A stretch of DNA of 64,000 nucleotides from DTYU01 sp040756575 (GCA_040756575.1 JBFLYP010000001.1:186001-250000), one strand, 5' to 3'. Positions 15,269-25,751 are shown, counted from the stretch's first letter. A program made the numbers and translations. Notes: a model not told the origin generated them from the sequence alone.

Positions 15269-17959
15269 TTACTTTTCCTCCCATTCGCTTATCTTCGCTC
15301 CCAACTGCAGTAGCGTCTCCCTCACCTTGCTGTCTAAGGTGGTCCGGTCGAAGCCGGTCGCAGATTGCGCCTTGATTTCGATGACAATCTCAGGGTCAGA
15401 ACCGGCCCCTTTCAACGGCCGGATGACACCGGTGACGATGTGGGAGAGTTTGTCCCAGGGGACGGCGGCTTTAATTGCTACCCGGGTAACCCTGTGGGGT
15501 GCCCGGAACTCCTCTCGTCCTTCTGCCGCGGTTGAATCGGGGCCGGGACCTCCCCTCGCACGCCCTTCTCCTGGCGGGTAAACCGCCCCGCCGGGAACTT
15601 CTCCCGTGGTTTCTCCACCCGCAGTTACTCCTGCTTCGGCCTGTTTCTCTGCCGCCGCTTTTTCGGGGCGCAGAACCAGGGAATCCGGTGATACGTCCGA
15701 AACGGCCTCATCAAAGTATACCTTAGCACCCATCCGGACGCCGAGAAGGCGGTTCCTGACCCCCTGTTTGACCGCTTCCACAAGCACGTTTTCGCTCTCC
15801 AGGCAGGGAAGACCCGGCGTTTTCAGAAAGAGTTCGTAAATCTCCTGGACGCTCTTTTCTTCTTCGTCCTCCCCGAAGGCCCGTTCCAGGATCAGCTTAG
15901 GTGTAATGAGAGACAGCACCCGTTCTTCGCTCTTAAGGTTCTGGAATATCCGGGCGGAAAGCGACTTTTCCCCTACGGTGGGCAGTCCGACGTCCCGCCA
16001 GATAACCGTTCCGTTCCCGTACCAACCCACGTGCCGGTAAGCGGCAATCATCTGGAAGGGAAGGTCTTTTTCGGCATCCTTCAGCCTCTTCTGGACCTCT
16101 TCCCGGGCGGAGGCGGTAAGGGAAAGGCTTTTGTCCTGTGCTATCTCCTGAAGCGCTATGAACCGCCGCAAAAACTTCTCCAATCCGGCGTATGCGCCCG
16201 GGTCAAACACGACGACAAACAAGGTATTCCGGTAGATGCGGAAGGTGACGCCGGCGTTGTCCAGCAAATCCCTGGCAAAGTCCTGCGTCTCCTGCCTTCC
16301 GTACCTCAGTTCCGGTCCAAGGAAGACAATCTTGAGCCGTTTGCTGTCGGGGACATCGCCGGAACTCCGCGGCCAGAGATAAACATCGCAGGGAGCGCCT
16401 TTCGCGATTTTGGACAGGTGCTCCTGGAGAGCCTCCAGGATCCGGTCGGCCTCAACCGCTTCCTCTTTCTCCACTATTACCCGGTTCAGGTTAGGCTGGT
16501 TTTTAAAGGAATATAAATGCTTTTCCCGGTGGAAAAACCAGAGCGATTCTTCGAGTTTGTTCACCGCATCCCCGACGATGGTTGGAGGGATTCCTTCCCG
16601 CAAAAGCGCCACTCTCAGCCAGGGCAGGGTCACGCCCCGGCGCTCCGCCCCGCTGAAGGAATAAAGGAAAACGGCAGTGGCCAGGCCGCGGGCGATGCCA
16701 TACTTTTCGTACTCGCTGCCCATCTCCCGGTCGATCTGCGCCGCTTTACCGGTAATGTCGGCACCAATGACGCTGTCGTACTCGTTGCCGATGTGTTTGA
16801 GAAACTCCTGCCTGATCGGCGCGCTTCCCAGATCAACGAGCGAGGACTGGACCAAGGGCGAGAAAGCCTTTTTCTCGTAAAGATTACCTACCACCTGGGC
16901 CAACAGCCGCAAGACGCCCCGCGTCCGCTGGAAGGTGGGAAACGACCCCCACCGCTCGTAAAGGACATCAATAAATTCCGGATGAAAGGGGTAGGCCCGC
17001 TCGATCTTCTCCCGGTAGGCTGCCTCCCGCACCTCGCCCGGAACATCGGTGCCCAAAGCCTGATAAAGCTTGAAATACTCCTCCGCCACCTGCCGGTGGA
17101 TCAGTGGGTCCCCCAACTGCTCAAAAAGCCGCTTGCGGACGACCTCGTAAATCTCCACCCCTTCTACCGGCACGTAAATGCTCTCCACCCGGCCCGATAC
17201 CTTCTGTAACCGGGAAAAGGCCCTTTCCGCCTCCTCGTCGTAATGTTCGAGGATGCTCGCCGGCAGGGTCAGCACCAAAACCGAGTTTTGGGAAGCGGCT
17301 ACGGTTTCCGAAAGTTCCTGGAGGAAGGCCAGGGTCTGTCCCTGGGTGATTTTCTCCACCTTCTCCACCCGGTTGGCCTTAATGATGTATTCAAGAAGTT
17401 CGTCAATAAGGATCAACGCGGGGCCGCTTCTCGCTAAAATCTCTTTGATCCTGTCTTTCCCGGGCGCCACCCGCTTTTCATCGTGGTCCGCAACGATTTC
17501 ATAGTAGCCAAGCTGGTGGGCGAGTTCGCCCCAGGGGGTCCTTCCTTTGACCGGATCGGCCGCCGTCCCCACGAAAGCCGCGACCCGCACCCCAGAGAAT
17601 CCGGTAATACCTGCCGATAATTCTTTTACCTGCTCTAAATGGTTAACTTCCGAAAAAGATTTCACCAGGTGATAAAGGCTTATGAGGGCGTGGGTCTTGC
17701 CGCCGCCGAACGGGGTCTGAAGCTGGATCACCGGGTCGCCGCGCCCGCTGGTGAGGCGCTCTATCACGTTGCGGGCCAGGTTTTTCAGCCCCGCGGTCAG
17801 ATACGTTTTGGCGAAAAAGAGGCGCGGGTCGCGGTACTCCTCCGGCGCCGTCTCGCTCAACACGTCGCCCAGATCGGCGGCGAAGACCGCCTCACTGAAA
17901 GACTTCTCCCGGATGTCTTTGTGGGGCGTGACCACCTGCCACCAGGCCGGTAGGGCCAT
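15269..17959 (-). CDS. DUF499 AAA+ ATPase of a putative defence module
   Basis: About 896 residues. ATG 17959 is preferred because GAGGTG lies 7 bases upstream; a GTG lies 9 bases earlier. Features: Walker A TPFGGGKTHAL near residue 85, Walker B ALILIDELLEYI near 180, sensor-like VLVLTLPASILEHYDEEAERAF, then a long helical part, a low-complexity Gly/Glu linker (about 765-815) and a conserved C-terminus. COG1483/DUF499 ATPases are regularly adjacent to DUF1156 DNA methylases and large helicases in defence islands. It lies 21 bases after the methylase gene and is the last gene of the run. No PglZ phosphatase accompanies it, unlike BREX. Confidence 0.85.
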   Translation of the reverse strand: MALPAWWQVVTPHKDIREKSFSEAVFAADLGDVLSETAPEEYRDPRLFFAKTYLTAGLKNLARNVIERLTSGRGDPVIQLQTPFGGGKTHALISLYHLVKSFSEVNHLEQVKELSAGITGFSGVRVAAFVGTAADPVKGRTPWGELAHQLGYYEIVADHDEKRVAPGKDRIKEILARSGPALILIDELLEYIIKANRVEKVEKITQGQTLAFLQELSETVAASQNSVLVLTLPASILEHYDEEAERAFSRLQKVSGRVESIYVPVEGVEIYEVVRKRLFEQLGDPLIHRQVAEEYFKLYQALGTDVPGEVREAAYREKIERAYPFHPEFIDVLYERWGSFPTFQRTRGVLRLLAQVVGNLYEKKAFSPLVQSSLVDLGSAPIRQEFLKHIGNEYDSVIGADITGKAAQIDREMGSEYEKYGIARGLATAVFLYSFSGAERRGVTLPWLRVALLREGIPPTIVGDAVNKLEESLWFFHREKHLYSFKNQPNLNRVIVEKEEAVEADRILEALQEHLSKIAKGAPCDVYLWPRSSGDVPDSKRLKIVFLGPELRYGRQETQDFARDLLDNAGVTFRIYRNTLFVVVFDPGAYAGLEKFLRRFIALQEIAQDKSLSLTASAREEVQKRLKDAEKDLPFQMIAAYRHVGWYGNGTVIWRDVGLPTVGEKSLSARIFQNLKSEERVLSLITPKLILERAFGEDEEEKSVQEIYELFLKTPGLPCLESENVLVEAVKQGVRNRLLGVRMGAKVYFDEAVSDVSPDSLVLRPEKAAAEKQAEAGVTAGGETTGEVPGGAVYPPGEGRARGGPGPDSTAAEGREEFRAPHRVTRVAIKAAVPWDKLSHIVTGVIRPLKGAGSDPEIVIEIKAQSATGFDRTTLDSKVRETLLQLGAKISEWEEK

Positions 17960-17980
17960 CTTTATCACCTCACCAATTAT

Positions 17981-20689
17981 TTAAAAGCCGAACGACTGCT
18001 GACCGGCACCGTTTGCGACCTTTTGGTAACTGTCCCGCCCGTAGAGGAAGCCCTGGAGCATCTGTTTTTCTTTGTCTCCCTCGGGCAGGACATCCGAGAT
18101 GGCCTGAGCCACCCGCCAGAAGGCGTTATTCTGGAGATGCCCCGTAGACTCAAGGAGTTCGGTGATCTTCCGGCGCTGGTTTTTCTCCCAGAGGAGCAGG
18201 CAGGCGTGGAGCACGTCCGCCATAGTCGTAAACTTTTCCTTTTCCAGAAACTTCTTGTCCCGCTCCTTCGGCCCCAGGACGCTGATATACTCTTTATCTT
18301 TTTTGACGAAGCCGTCGTTCCAGTGCTGCTTAAGCTCGATGCCGCAGGCCGAGGCCAGCTTGCGGGCCTCGTCGAAAAGAACCCGCGCCCCGTTGTAGGT
18401 CCAGCGCCAGAGAAGGTAAAACCGAGTGGCGGCGTCTATCCCGCCCAGGCTCCCGTCCTTCAGGATTTTGGCCAGGGCGTATTCGCTGACTGTTTTACGA
18501 ATTAGTTCCAACAAGTCTTTAGCCGAGACCTGCTCACCGGCGTAAGTTTCCACTCTTTCGTACCGGCCGAAGACTTCCAGGGCGGGACCGATGGCGGCGA
18601 TGAAGAAGTCGCTGCCGCCGATCCCCTCGTTCCAGAACTGGTCGAGCTTCTGCCGGATGCGCTCCTCCAACTCCGGTTTAATTTCGTTGAAGTAAGCGGT
18701 CTCTTTCTTGCTTCGCTTGCGGCAGACCATGTAAATGGAAGAGGCTAACGATGCAGTTTCTTGAGCATTTATTCTCACTTTCATTTCAGTATGCAGAGGC
18801 CAAGAAGCAGTAAGGTAAAGACCAGAGTTTAAAAGCGCGTTAATGATAGTTTCCCAGGCTGCAGTTGTTTTGTGGGCAAATACAATAACAGCAATTCCAC
18901 TGTCCTTTAAGACCCGACAAATTTCTTTAAAAGCCTGGGTTATCATTCTTTCAAAAAACTCTTTCCCTTTTTCATAATCACCCCCGTGCCGCTGGTGCCA
19001 GACGATCTCCAAGTTCTTCGGCGTTAGCGGCGTTGCGAAAAGTTCTGGATATAATTCGCCTACCACACGCTTAAGCCATACATAGAAGAAATCGGAAAGG
19101 TCGGCATAGGGTACGTTATCATAATATGGCGGGTCGGTGATGACGGCGTCGAAGTAATTATCGGGATAAGGCAGGGCCGTGGCGGAGGCCTGGGTGACGG
19201 TGGCTGGAATAACAATTTGCGATGCATGGGTTATATAGTGTTCAAAGTAGTAAGTTACTCTACTCCAGCTTCCAGATCCTCCACCAAAAGGGTTTGATTC
19301 AGCATAATCCCAGGTCATAGGAAGAGCTTGCCTAGCGTAAACGTCTGCTATGAGTTGCCGTGAAGATTCCCACCGACATAGGGTATTAGAGGCAACAGCC
19401 AGCATATCCACTCCCAGTGCCAAATACGTCGCCACCGCCCGGACATAATCCTCCTCGCACCCCTCCGCCAGCATCAGCTCGTGCGCCTGCCGCACCTTCT
19501 CCGCGAAGGTGATCAGCGCCAACTTCTGGCGGGGATTGAAGAGGTCAGCCCACCGAGCCATATGGTACCGAGTAATAGCAGACAATCCTCTCGCATTTGG
19601 AGAGGGACGATCCCTGTAAATTTCTTCATCCGGCACCGGGTCCACGCCCCACTTATCCCACAGTTCTTCTCGCTTCTGTTCCAGATATCGCTCGGCTTCC
19701 CGGAAAATCTCCATGTCCTTTTCCGTGGCTAGGCGGTAGGTCTTCCCCTGCCGCCCCGGGTGGTGCAGGACCACCGCCACCATCTGTTGCCCGGCCCGGC
19801 CCTCCTGAAACTGGCGCCGCATCTCTTTGTCGGATAAGCCGCTGCCGCAGCAGGGGCAGATCACCTTCGCCCGGGCCACCGTGCCCTCTTCGGGGTTGAA
19901 ATCAAAGGCCGCGCCTTCCGCGACTTCAAACTCTACCCTGTTACCCCGCGGTACAATACGCAACGCGACCTTTTTATTTTCCTTCCTCGCCAGCCAGGTC
20001 TGCCGCATTAAAGGGATTTCGGTGCCGCAGGAGGGGTTTTTGCACCTGACCGTCCGCGCCCAGATGTAGCCCACAGGAATACTGCCGTCGGCGTCCGGAG
20101 GATAGAAGTGTCCGATTTCCTTCCCGGCTTCCTCCAGAACCCAGTTGCCCCACCGCCTGACATCCTCTAAAAGCGGGTTGACCTCCTGCTCCGCCTCGCC
20201 TAAGAGGGTTTTCTCTTTGCGCTTAACAGGTTGCCCGTACTTTTGCGGAAACTCAAGCGTCGCCTTTTCGATCAGCACCGCCACCGGGTTGAGGTCGGAA
20301 GCATAAGTCTCGCAGCCCAGCCGCAGCGCCTCCAGAGGGATGGCCCCGCCGCCGGCGAAAGGGTCAAGCACCTTCGGCGGCTTGCCGCCGTTCGCCGCCA
20401 GAATATCTTTTCTAGCCCGCTCGATGTAGTACGAATTAAGCGAATTCTCCCACTTGCAAAGCTCGGTGACGAACTCTGCGCGGTTAAGGCGTTCCAGTTC
20501 ATCTTTCGGTTCCGGAACAAGTGCCGCGTAGATCGTCGCCCGCGAGGCCGCCAGCGGCCGCCGCGCCCACCAGATGTGCAACGTGGAGATGTGCCCGTGC
20601 CGGATATTCTTCTCCCGCGCCGACTCCTGGCTGACATCTCTTACCGGGAAGGTGGCTTCGATGAAGGTTTTCTTAACCGCGCCGGTCAT
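17981..20689 (-). CDS. DUF1156-type adenine-specific DNA methyltransferase
   Basis: About 902 residues from ATG 20689; a TTG start 54 bases upstream would overlap the helicase gene. N-terminus FIEATFPVRDVSQESAREKN and STLHIWWARRPLAASRATIY is the DUF1156 signature. SAM-binding motif I is DPFAGGGAIPLEALRLG near residue 109, followed by ASDLNPVAV. Two CxxC pairs (CKNPSCG, CPCCG) suggest a zinc site. The catalytic motif DPPYYDNVPYADLSDFFYVW lies near 525, an N6-adenine type DPPY. It would mark host DNA for a self/non-self system formed with the neighbouring DUF499 ATPase and SNF2 helicase. The target site is not predictable. Confidence 0.87.
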   Translation of the reverse strand: MTGAVKKTFIEATFPVRDVSQESAREKNIRHGHISTLHIWWARRPLAASRATIYAALVPEPKDELERLNRAEFVTELCKWENSLNSYYIERARKDILAANGGKPPKVLDPFAGGGAIPLEALRLGCETYASDLNPVAVLIEKATLEFPQKYGQPVKRKEKTLLGEAEQEVNPLLEDVRRWGNWVLEEAGKEIGHFYPPDADGSIPVGYIWARTVRCKNPSCGTEIPLMRQTWLARKENKKVALRIVPRGNRVEFEVAEGAAFDFNPEEGTVARAKVICPCCGSGLSDKEMRRQFQEGRAGQQMVAVVLHHPGRQGKTYRLATEKDMEIFREAERYLEQKREELWDKWGVDPVPDEEIYRDRPSPNARGLSAITRYHMARWADLFNPRQKLALITFAEKVRQAHELMLAEGCEEDYVRAVATYLALGVDMLAVASNTLCRWESSRQLIADVYARQALPMTWDYAESNPFGGGSGSWSRVTYYFEHYITHASQIVIPATVTQASATALPYPDNYFDAVITDPPYYDNVPYADLSDFFYVWLKRVVGELYPELFATPLTPKNLEIVWHQRHGGDYEKGKEFFERMITQAFKEICRVLKDSGIAVIVFAHKTTAAWETIINALLNSGLYLTASWPLHTEMKVRINAQETASLASSIYMVCRKRSKKETAYFNEIKPELEERIRQKLDQFWNEGIGGSDFFIAAIGPALEVFGRYERVETYAGEQVSAKDLLELIRKTVSEYALAKILKDGSLGGIDAATRFYLLWRWTYNGARVLFDEARKLASACGIELKQHWNDGFVKKDKEYISVLGPKERDKKFLEKEKFTTMADVLHACLLLWEKNQRRKITELLESTGHLQNNAFWRVAQAISDVLPEGDKEKQMLQGFLYGRDSYQKVANGAGQQSFGF

Positions 20690-20712
20690 TACGTTTTCTA
20701 CCCCCCAGACCT

Positions 20713-23700
20713 TCACCCTGCTCTGCGGGCCACACTCCGCCAATCCTTCACCACGTACCGCACGGTCTCCACCACTTCCTCCGGCGAAAGTTTCGCCGCC
20801 GGGTTCTGCAGGGTGTAGAGCGCCGGGCTACTCGCCGCGTTCTCCACCACGTATAGCCAGTATTCCTCCCCCAGGCGGTTGGCCATCAGCCATTCGTTCG
20901 GGGTGAGGGCGATGGCGCCGGTTCCGGCACGTGCCTTCACTTCGATGTACCGGTACCGGCCGGCGGGATCAACGGAGCGGATGTCGTAACCAAGCGCCTG
21001 GGCGGAAACGTCTTCAGGCTTTCGGCCCTGTTCCCGCTCGTAGTTCAGGGCTACTTCCATCCCGATGCGCTCGATTTCCTCGTCACCGCTCATCTCTCTC
21101 CCTTGCAGTTCTGGCACCACCCGCACCACAGCAAGGACCTCGGGTTCCGAAGGATACAGGTTGGTTTCTGCTTGAATCTCTCGCAGGAGCCGCTCCTTTT
21201 TCTCTTCCAGGTCTTCCCTCTTGCGGCGCTCCTGGATGACGGTCACTTCGGGAATGTTTTCTCCTTTTATTCTTCTGGTCTCGTAATCGGCCAGCTTGGC
21301 TTCGGATTCGAGGATCAGCGCATCAATCGACCGGAGACCGTACTTTTCTTTGATCGCGGCGTCCCGTTGCCGCTGCGTCAGAAGTTCCTCTTTGTAGGGA
21401 AGAAGCAGCCGGTCGAGGGCAAACTCGACAATCTTATCTCTACAAACCGCCAGCACTTCGGGCTCCGTTTCACCCTCACCGTTTTCTTTTGCTTTGAGGT
21501 CCCAGAGGATCGAAGGATTTACAGGAGCAAGTTCACCATTCTTCGTCTGGTAAACGCCAAACAGCTTGCGGCCGGCCACCTCCCCCTTGCCATCCTTGAT
21601 TTCGCCGGTCATAAACCACAAAAGCCCGTCCCTTTTCCCGTCTGGGTCGCTGAACACCGCTCCCTTGTCGGCATCCGCCCTGTACTTCCGGAAGATGATC
21701 TCCAGCACCGCCTCCATCAAAGGGTGCCCCATAGTCACGAACTCGGCCTGGCCCTTAAAAGCCTTTTCTTTATCAAAGGCCACCTTCAGGTACTCCGGAT
21801 AAACTTCGCCGTATTTTATCTTGAAGGCGTGCGGCTGGTTGCGCACCTCAAAAGGGACGGCCGCTATCCGCCAGAAGCCGTCCTGGCGCTTCTCCGCCCT
21901 TATACCCACCTTTTCCGCCGCCCGCAGGAAGAACTTTTCAATATACTCCGGTACCAGGCGGTTTTCCCGGGCAACCCTCTGCTCGCCGATGATCCGCGAG
22001 AGGTCGATGTGCCGGGTGGCCAGCGCCTCCATCGTCGCTTCTTTTACCTTCTGGACGGCTTCCTGGTCGGGCACCCGGTCCATCTCCGCCAGAATCTCCT
22101 CCATCGTCCGCCGGTTAGCTATGGCGTCCAGGATCAGGTCCTTGAGACTGGTACCCGGCAAAATCTCCCCGATAACATCGAAAACCCGGTCGCTCCCGAG
22201 GTGCTCCCGCATCCGGTTCAGTTTTTCAAAAAGCTTTTCCAGGATCTTTCCTTCGCGGGTATCAACCGCTACCAGGTTGTAGATGTGGACCTCGTTTTGC
22301 TGGCCGTAGCGGTGAATCCGGCCCATCCGCTGCTCCAGGCGGTTCGGGTTCCAGGGGATGTCGTAGTTGACCATCAGCCAGCAGAACTGCAGGTTGATCC
22401 CTTCCCCGGCGGCCTCGGTCGCCACCATAATCTGGGCGCGGTTCTTGAACTCGTGCTCGGCCGCGATGCGGGCGTCAAGGCTCATGCCGCCGTGGATAAA
22501 GGTAACCGCATAGCCCCATTTCTTCAGCTTCTCCACCAAATAATCCATCGTATCCTTGGATTCTGTGAAGATCAGGAGCTTCGTGCCGGTCTCCCGCAAT
22601 CTCTCGTGCTCAATAACCTCCCGCAAGCGGTTGAGCTTGGTCTCGATCTCCTTTTTTTCCGCCTCTTTCGCCAGCAGAACAAGCTCTTCTAACTTATCAA
22701 TCTCCGCCCCGAGTTCTTCCAGCGTCTCCGCCGAGGTCAGTTTCTCTAAGAGTTCTTCCTCCTTCCGCCACCGCTGGTTTTCCTCCAGGTCCTCAAGGTA
22801 TTCTTCGGTATAACCCACTTCTTGGAGAAGCTGACCCTTCTTGTATAGCTCTTCCAGCCTATCGCGGCGGCGCTCGAGGGACTTGCGCACCGCCCGGACA
22901 CTCGACGCCAGGCGCCGCTGCAGGATGGTGAGGGCGAAGGCGACATTGCGCTTTTCCTTCTGCAGCGCCTTGTTGTAGTTTTGCTCCACATAGGCGGTGA
23001 CGGCATTGTAAAGCGTCTTCTCGTCGTCGCTCAGACGGTACTTGACCGTTTCCACCCGGCGCGGTGGGAAAAGGGGAGTACCGTCAAAGCCCTTAAGGTC
23101 CTCCTTCAGTCGGCGAAGAAAGAGGGGATTATCCTTGTTCTGGATTGATTCAGATAGCATCCGGGTATCAGCGAAAAAACCAGGCTGCAAAAGGTCCAGA
23201 AGCAGGCGGAAGTTTTCCGGGTCGCCCCGGTGCGGCGTGGCCGTAAGAAAGAGCAGGCACTTGGTGATGCCGGAAATCAATTCGCCGAACCGGTAGCGGG
23301 CGGTCTTGTCGATCTTGTCGCCGTACTTATACGCCGACATTTTGTGGGCTTCGTCCACGATCACCAGGTCCCAGGACGAATCCTTCAAGGCAAACATCAC
23401 GTCTTCCTGCTTGGCGAAGTCGAGGGAGGTGATGATCTGCGGCCGTTCGGTCCAGACATTCTGGCCCCAACTGGCGTTCATCACGCCCCGGTCCACGATG
23501 ACGAAGTTCTCCTGGAAGCGCTCCTTCATCTCCCGGAGCCACTGGTCTTTCAGGTGTCCGGGAACAATAATGAGGACACGGTTTACCAGGCCGCGGTATT
23601 TTAACTCCTTGAGGAGAAGCCCGGCCATGATGGTCTTGCCGGCGCCAGGGTCGTCGGCCAGCAGGAAGCGGATGCCCGGATTCTGCAGGATGTAATGGTA

Positions 23701-24036
23701 AACCGCCTCGATCTGGTGGGGCAGCGGGTCTATCTGGGAAACGCTCACGCCGTACAAAGGGTCAAACTGGAAGGCGTTCCGGATGCGCATCCCCTCAAGG
23801 TAGAGGAAGACATTTTCGGCTTCGCCGGTAAACTGAAGGGCGTCCTCACGGGCGACCGTGATGGCGGCAAGCTCATCCGGACCGAGGATGGGATCGTAGT
23901 AGCGCTTCGAGGTAGCACCGACAGCCTCGATTTTGAGGCGTGCCGCGCCGATGGGCTTGACGGCGATCACCCTTACCGGCTCAGGAAATAAGGGCCCGGT
24001 GATCACTTTCCCAGGAGAGATGTCTGGTGAAACCAT
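20713..24036 (-). CDS. SNF2-family helicase with C-terminal DUF3883 domain
   Basis: About 1107 residues. ATG 24036 has GGAGG 8 bases upstream. Motifs: I DDPGAGKTIMAG, II VDEAHKMSA, III LTATPHRGDPE, V GEGINLQFCWLMVNYDIPWN, VI EQRMGRIHRYGQ. A long charged helical insert follows (HepA-like). The C-terminal ~110 residues (ALGYDIRS to YIEVKARAG...LTPNEW) form a DUF3883-like domain, probably a restriction-endonuclease-like fold, as found in DISARM-like and other phage-defence helicases. It probably translocates along DNA and, with the methylase, discriminates modified DNA. It starts 43 bases after the HNH gene and ends 23 bases before the methylase start. Confidence 0.87.
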   Translation of the reverse strand: MVSPDISPGKVITGPLFPEPVRVIAVKPIGAARLKIEAVGATSKRYYDPILGPDELAAITVAREDALQFTGEAENVFLYLEGMRIRNAFQFDPLYGVSVSQIDPLPHQIEAVYHYILQNPGIRFLLADDPGAGKTIMAGLLLKELKYRGLVNRVLIIVPGHLKDQWLREMKERFQENFVIVDRGVMNASWGQNVWTERPQIITSLDFAKQEDVMFALKDSSWDLVIVDEAHKMSAYKYGDKIDKTARYRFGELISGITKCLLFLTATPHRGDPENFRLLLDLLQPGFFADTRMLSESIQNKDNPLFLRRLKEDLKGFDGTPLFPPRRVETVKYRLSDDEKTLYNAVTAYVEQNYNKALQKEKRNVAFALTILQRRLASSVRAVRKSLERRRDRLEELYKKGQLLQEVGYTEEYLEDLEENQRWRKEEELLEKLTSAETLEELGAEIDKLEELVLLAKEAEKKEIETKLNRLREVIEHERLRETGTKLLIFTESKDTMDYLVEKLKKWGYAVTFIHGGMSLDARIAAEHEFKNRAQIMVATEAAGEGINLQFCWLMVNYDIPWNPNRLEQRMGRIHRYGQQNEVHIYNLVAVDTREGKILEKLFEKLNRMREHLGSDRVFDVIGEILPGTSLKDLILDAIANRRTMEEILAEMDRVPDQEAVQKVKEATMEALATRHIDLSRIIGEQRVARENRLVPEYIEKFFLRAAEKVGIRAEKRQDGFWRIAAVPFEVRNQPHAFKIKYGEVYPEYLKVAFDKEKAFKGQAEFVTMGHPLMEAVLEIIFRKYRADADKGAVFSDPDGKRDGLLWFMTGEIKDGKGEVAGRKLFGVYQTKNGELAPVNPSILWDLKAKENGEGETEPEVLAVCRDKIVEFALDRLLLPYKEELLTQRQRDAAIKEKYGLRSIDALILESEAKLADYETRRIKGENIPEVTVIQERRKREDLEEKKERLLREIQAETNLYPSEPEVLAVVRVVPELQGREMSGDEEIERIGMEVALNYEREQGRKPEDVSAQALGYDIRSVDPAGRYRYIEVKARAGTGAIALTPNEWLMANRLGEEYWLYVVENAASSPALYTLQNPAAKLSPEEVVETVRYVVKDWRSVARRAG

Positions 24037-24079
24037 TTGCCAAGCCTCCGACTGAATACTCGCTCCTTCTGTCAATTTT

Positions 24080-25573
24080 TTATAGTTGCACACCAAGAAG
24101 CCACTCTGCGCTTAATCCCCGACCCTTGAAGAACTGTTTTACATGCTCTGGGTTGTTGACCCGAAGGTTTGCATCGACCTCGGGATCAGGATCAAGCCAC
24201 ATCTTATGGGAAAAGAGGCGCTTAACCAGCGGCTCTATCACCTGTGAAAAGGTGAGATCGTCTATCGGTCGGAAAAAGACCATTCTTCTTTCCTCGTCGT
24301 CAATCAGGTTAAGCTTCACGGCGATGACTGCGCGAAGTGTGGGCACCCACGCCCTGAGGGCTCCGGCGGCGTATACCCTCTCAGCGGTACGGTGGGCGTC
24401 GTTTTTGACGTCGGGATTCCAACGCCCGGTAAGCGTCATATCTACAATACAGTTCAATAATCGGATAAGGTTATTCTTCTCCACCTTACGGTGGTCCTGA
24501 GGACTTTCAAACTCTACGTCCATTGGCGGTGGAGCAATAAACTCACTAAAAAAGGTCCGCTGCACGGCATAAATAGTCAACGGGTTTTTGCGCGTCTTGT
24601 TCTTCTCAGCAATGTATTCGCGTAGCCTATTTTCAGGGTCCTCCAGGATATCGTTTTCAATCGCCGAGCGCAGGCGTTTCACCGCTTCCGCTTTAGAGAG
24701 GCCCTTAATCCGAACAAGAAAATCCACAAAACCCTTTTCAGACTTCGGGCCCGGACGTTCCATGTATTCCTCCCAGTCTTCTTTGAAGAGGGCACTGTAT
24801 TTCGTTATCAAGGTTGAAGTATAAAAGGGCATTTGGCGTAGCTTATCGTGGGCTACCAGCACTGTTTCTTTAATCACCCGCGCATCCGGGTCAAGATAAA
24901 CCTTACACTCGACGCGACGCCTGCCCGCCCATACCTGAGCCGCAGTCTTATGCTGGCCGTCAAAAAGCATGATTTGGCCGTTAACCAGCCGGCAAACAGC
25001 AGGAGCTAACTGGGTATAACGCAAGAAATGCCTGTATAGCTCCCACATCCGTACTGGTTCCAACGGACGGGGCTGAAGTTCAGTATCATTCCTTAAATAT
25101 TTAACGGGGATGAGAGCATAAAAATATTTGAAACCTGTCACCGGACATTGATGTAAAGGGAAAGTTTCTGGCTGATCATCCTGCCAGTAAAGCTTTATTT
25201 GGCCACCAATTTCTTCCCACTGACAAATGTTACCATACCCGTTCTCTCCCACTAAATGGGTGAGAACGTCATCGAGCCGAACGCCATCTGCTTTTTTGAA
25301 ACCTTCCTCGAAAAAGCGGTCCAGCTTCAATTTATCGCGAAACTCCTGGAGCGATAGGGTGCGGATCCGCCTGTGATGCTCTTTACACACTGGCGCGATA
25401 TTGTCGATATTCGTAGGGCCCCCCTCACTGAACGGCATTATATGGTGGAACTCAACCTCTGTCGAAGTTTCAATCGGGTGACCGTCCACAAAGCACCGCA
25501 AGATTCCGTCTTTGGTGTGCCTCCTGATTACTTCTTGTTTTTCTTCCTCACTCAGTTGCCGCCTTAGGGTCAA
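24080..25573 (-). CDS. HNH endonuclease-domain protein with DGQHR/ParB-like region
   Basis: About 497 residues. TTG 25573 was chosen because AAAGGGGG lies 7 bases before it. The first ~80 residues form an HNH nuclease: EVEFHHIMPFSEGGPTNIDN then CKEHHRRI, with CFVDGHPIETS upstream. The middle region contains LFDGQHKTAAQVWAGRRRVE, a DGQHR motif as in ParB/DNA-phosphorothioation-linked (DndB/DGQHR) proteins, followed by a helical DNA-binding-like part (VDFLVRIKGLSKAEAVKRL). This fusion sits directly upstream of the SNF2 helicase, so it may supply the nuclease activity of the module. No identical named system is known to me. Confidence 0.65.
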   Translation of the reverse strand: MTLRRQLSEEEKQEVIRRHTKDGILRCFVDGHPIETSTEVEFHHIMPFSEGGPTNIDNIAPVCKEHHRRIRTLSLQEFRDKLKLDRFFEEGFKKADGVRLDDVLTHLVGENGYGNICQWEEIGGQIKLYWQDDQPETFPLHQCPVTGFKYFYALIPVKYLRNDTELQPRPLEPVRMWELYRHFLRYTQLAPAVCRLVNGQIMLFDGQHKTAAQVWAGRRRVECKVYLDPDARVIKETVLVAHDKLRQMPFYTSTLITKYSALFKEDWEEYMERPGPKSEKGFVDFLVRIKGLSKAEAVKRLRSAIENDILEDPENRLREYIAEKNKTRKNPLTIYAVQRTFFSEFIAPPPMDVEFESPQDHRKVEKNNLIRLLNCIVDMTLTGRWNPDVKNDAHRTAERVYAAGALRAWVPTLRAVIAVKLNLIDDEERRMVFFRPIDDLTFSQVIEPLVKRLFSHKMWLDPDPEVDANLRVNNPEHVKQFFKGRGLSAEWLLGVQL

Positions 25574-25751
25574 GTTTAAACCCCCTTTTATAGAGCCATC
25601 TCCAGTTTTTTCAAGGCTCTCACTCTCTTTGCCGAGCACGCACCGGTTCAGGTCAAAACATAGCAAAATCTTTGTGAGAGTTCGGCAAACGCCGCCAATT
25701 TTCCTCCCAAAATTTGCTGCCCTTTTCATTAAGAATGTTGAATAACGAAGG

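Noticed and set aside
21103..22692. A 529-codon open frame on the plus strand
   Set aside because: It is fully antisense to the SNF2 helicase, whose motifs are clear. Codon content of the plus frame is an artefact of the GC-rich coding strand.
15269..24036. Canonical BREX or DISARM system
   Set aside because: No PglZ, BrxL, BrxA/B, DUF1998 or phospholipase-D protein is encoded nearby, so a named type is not supported.
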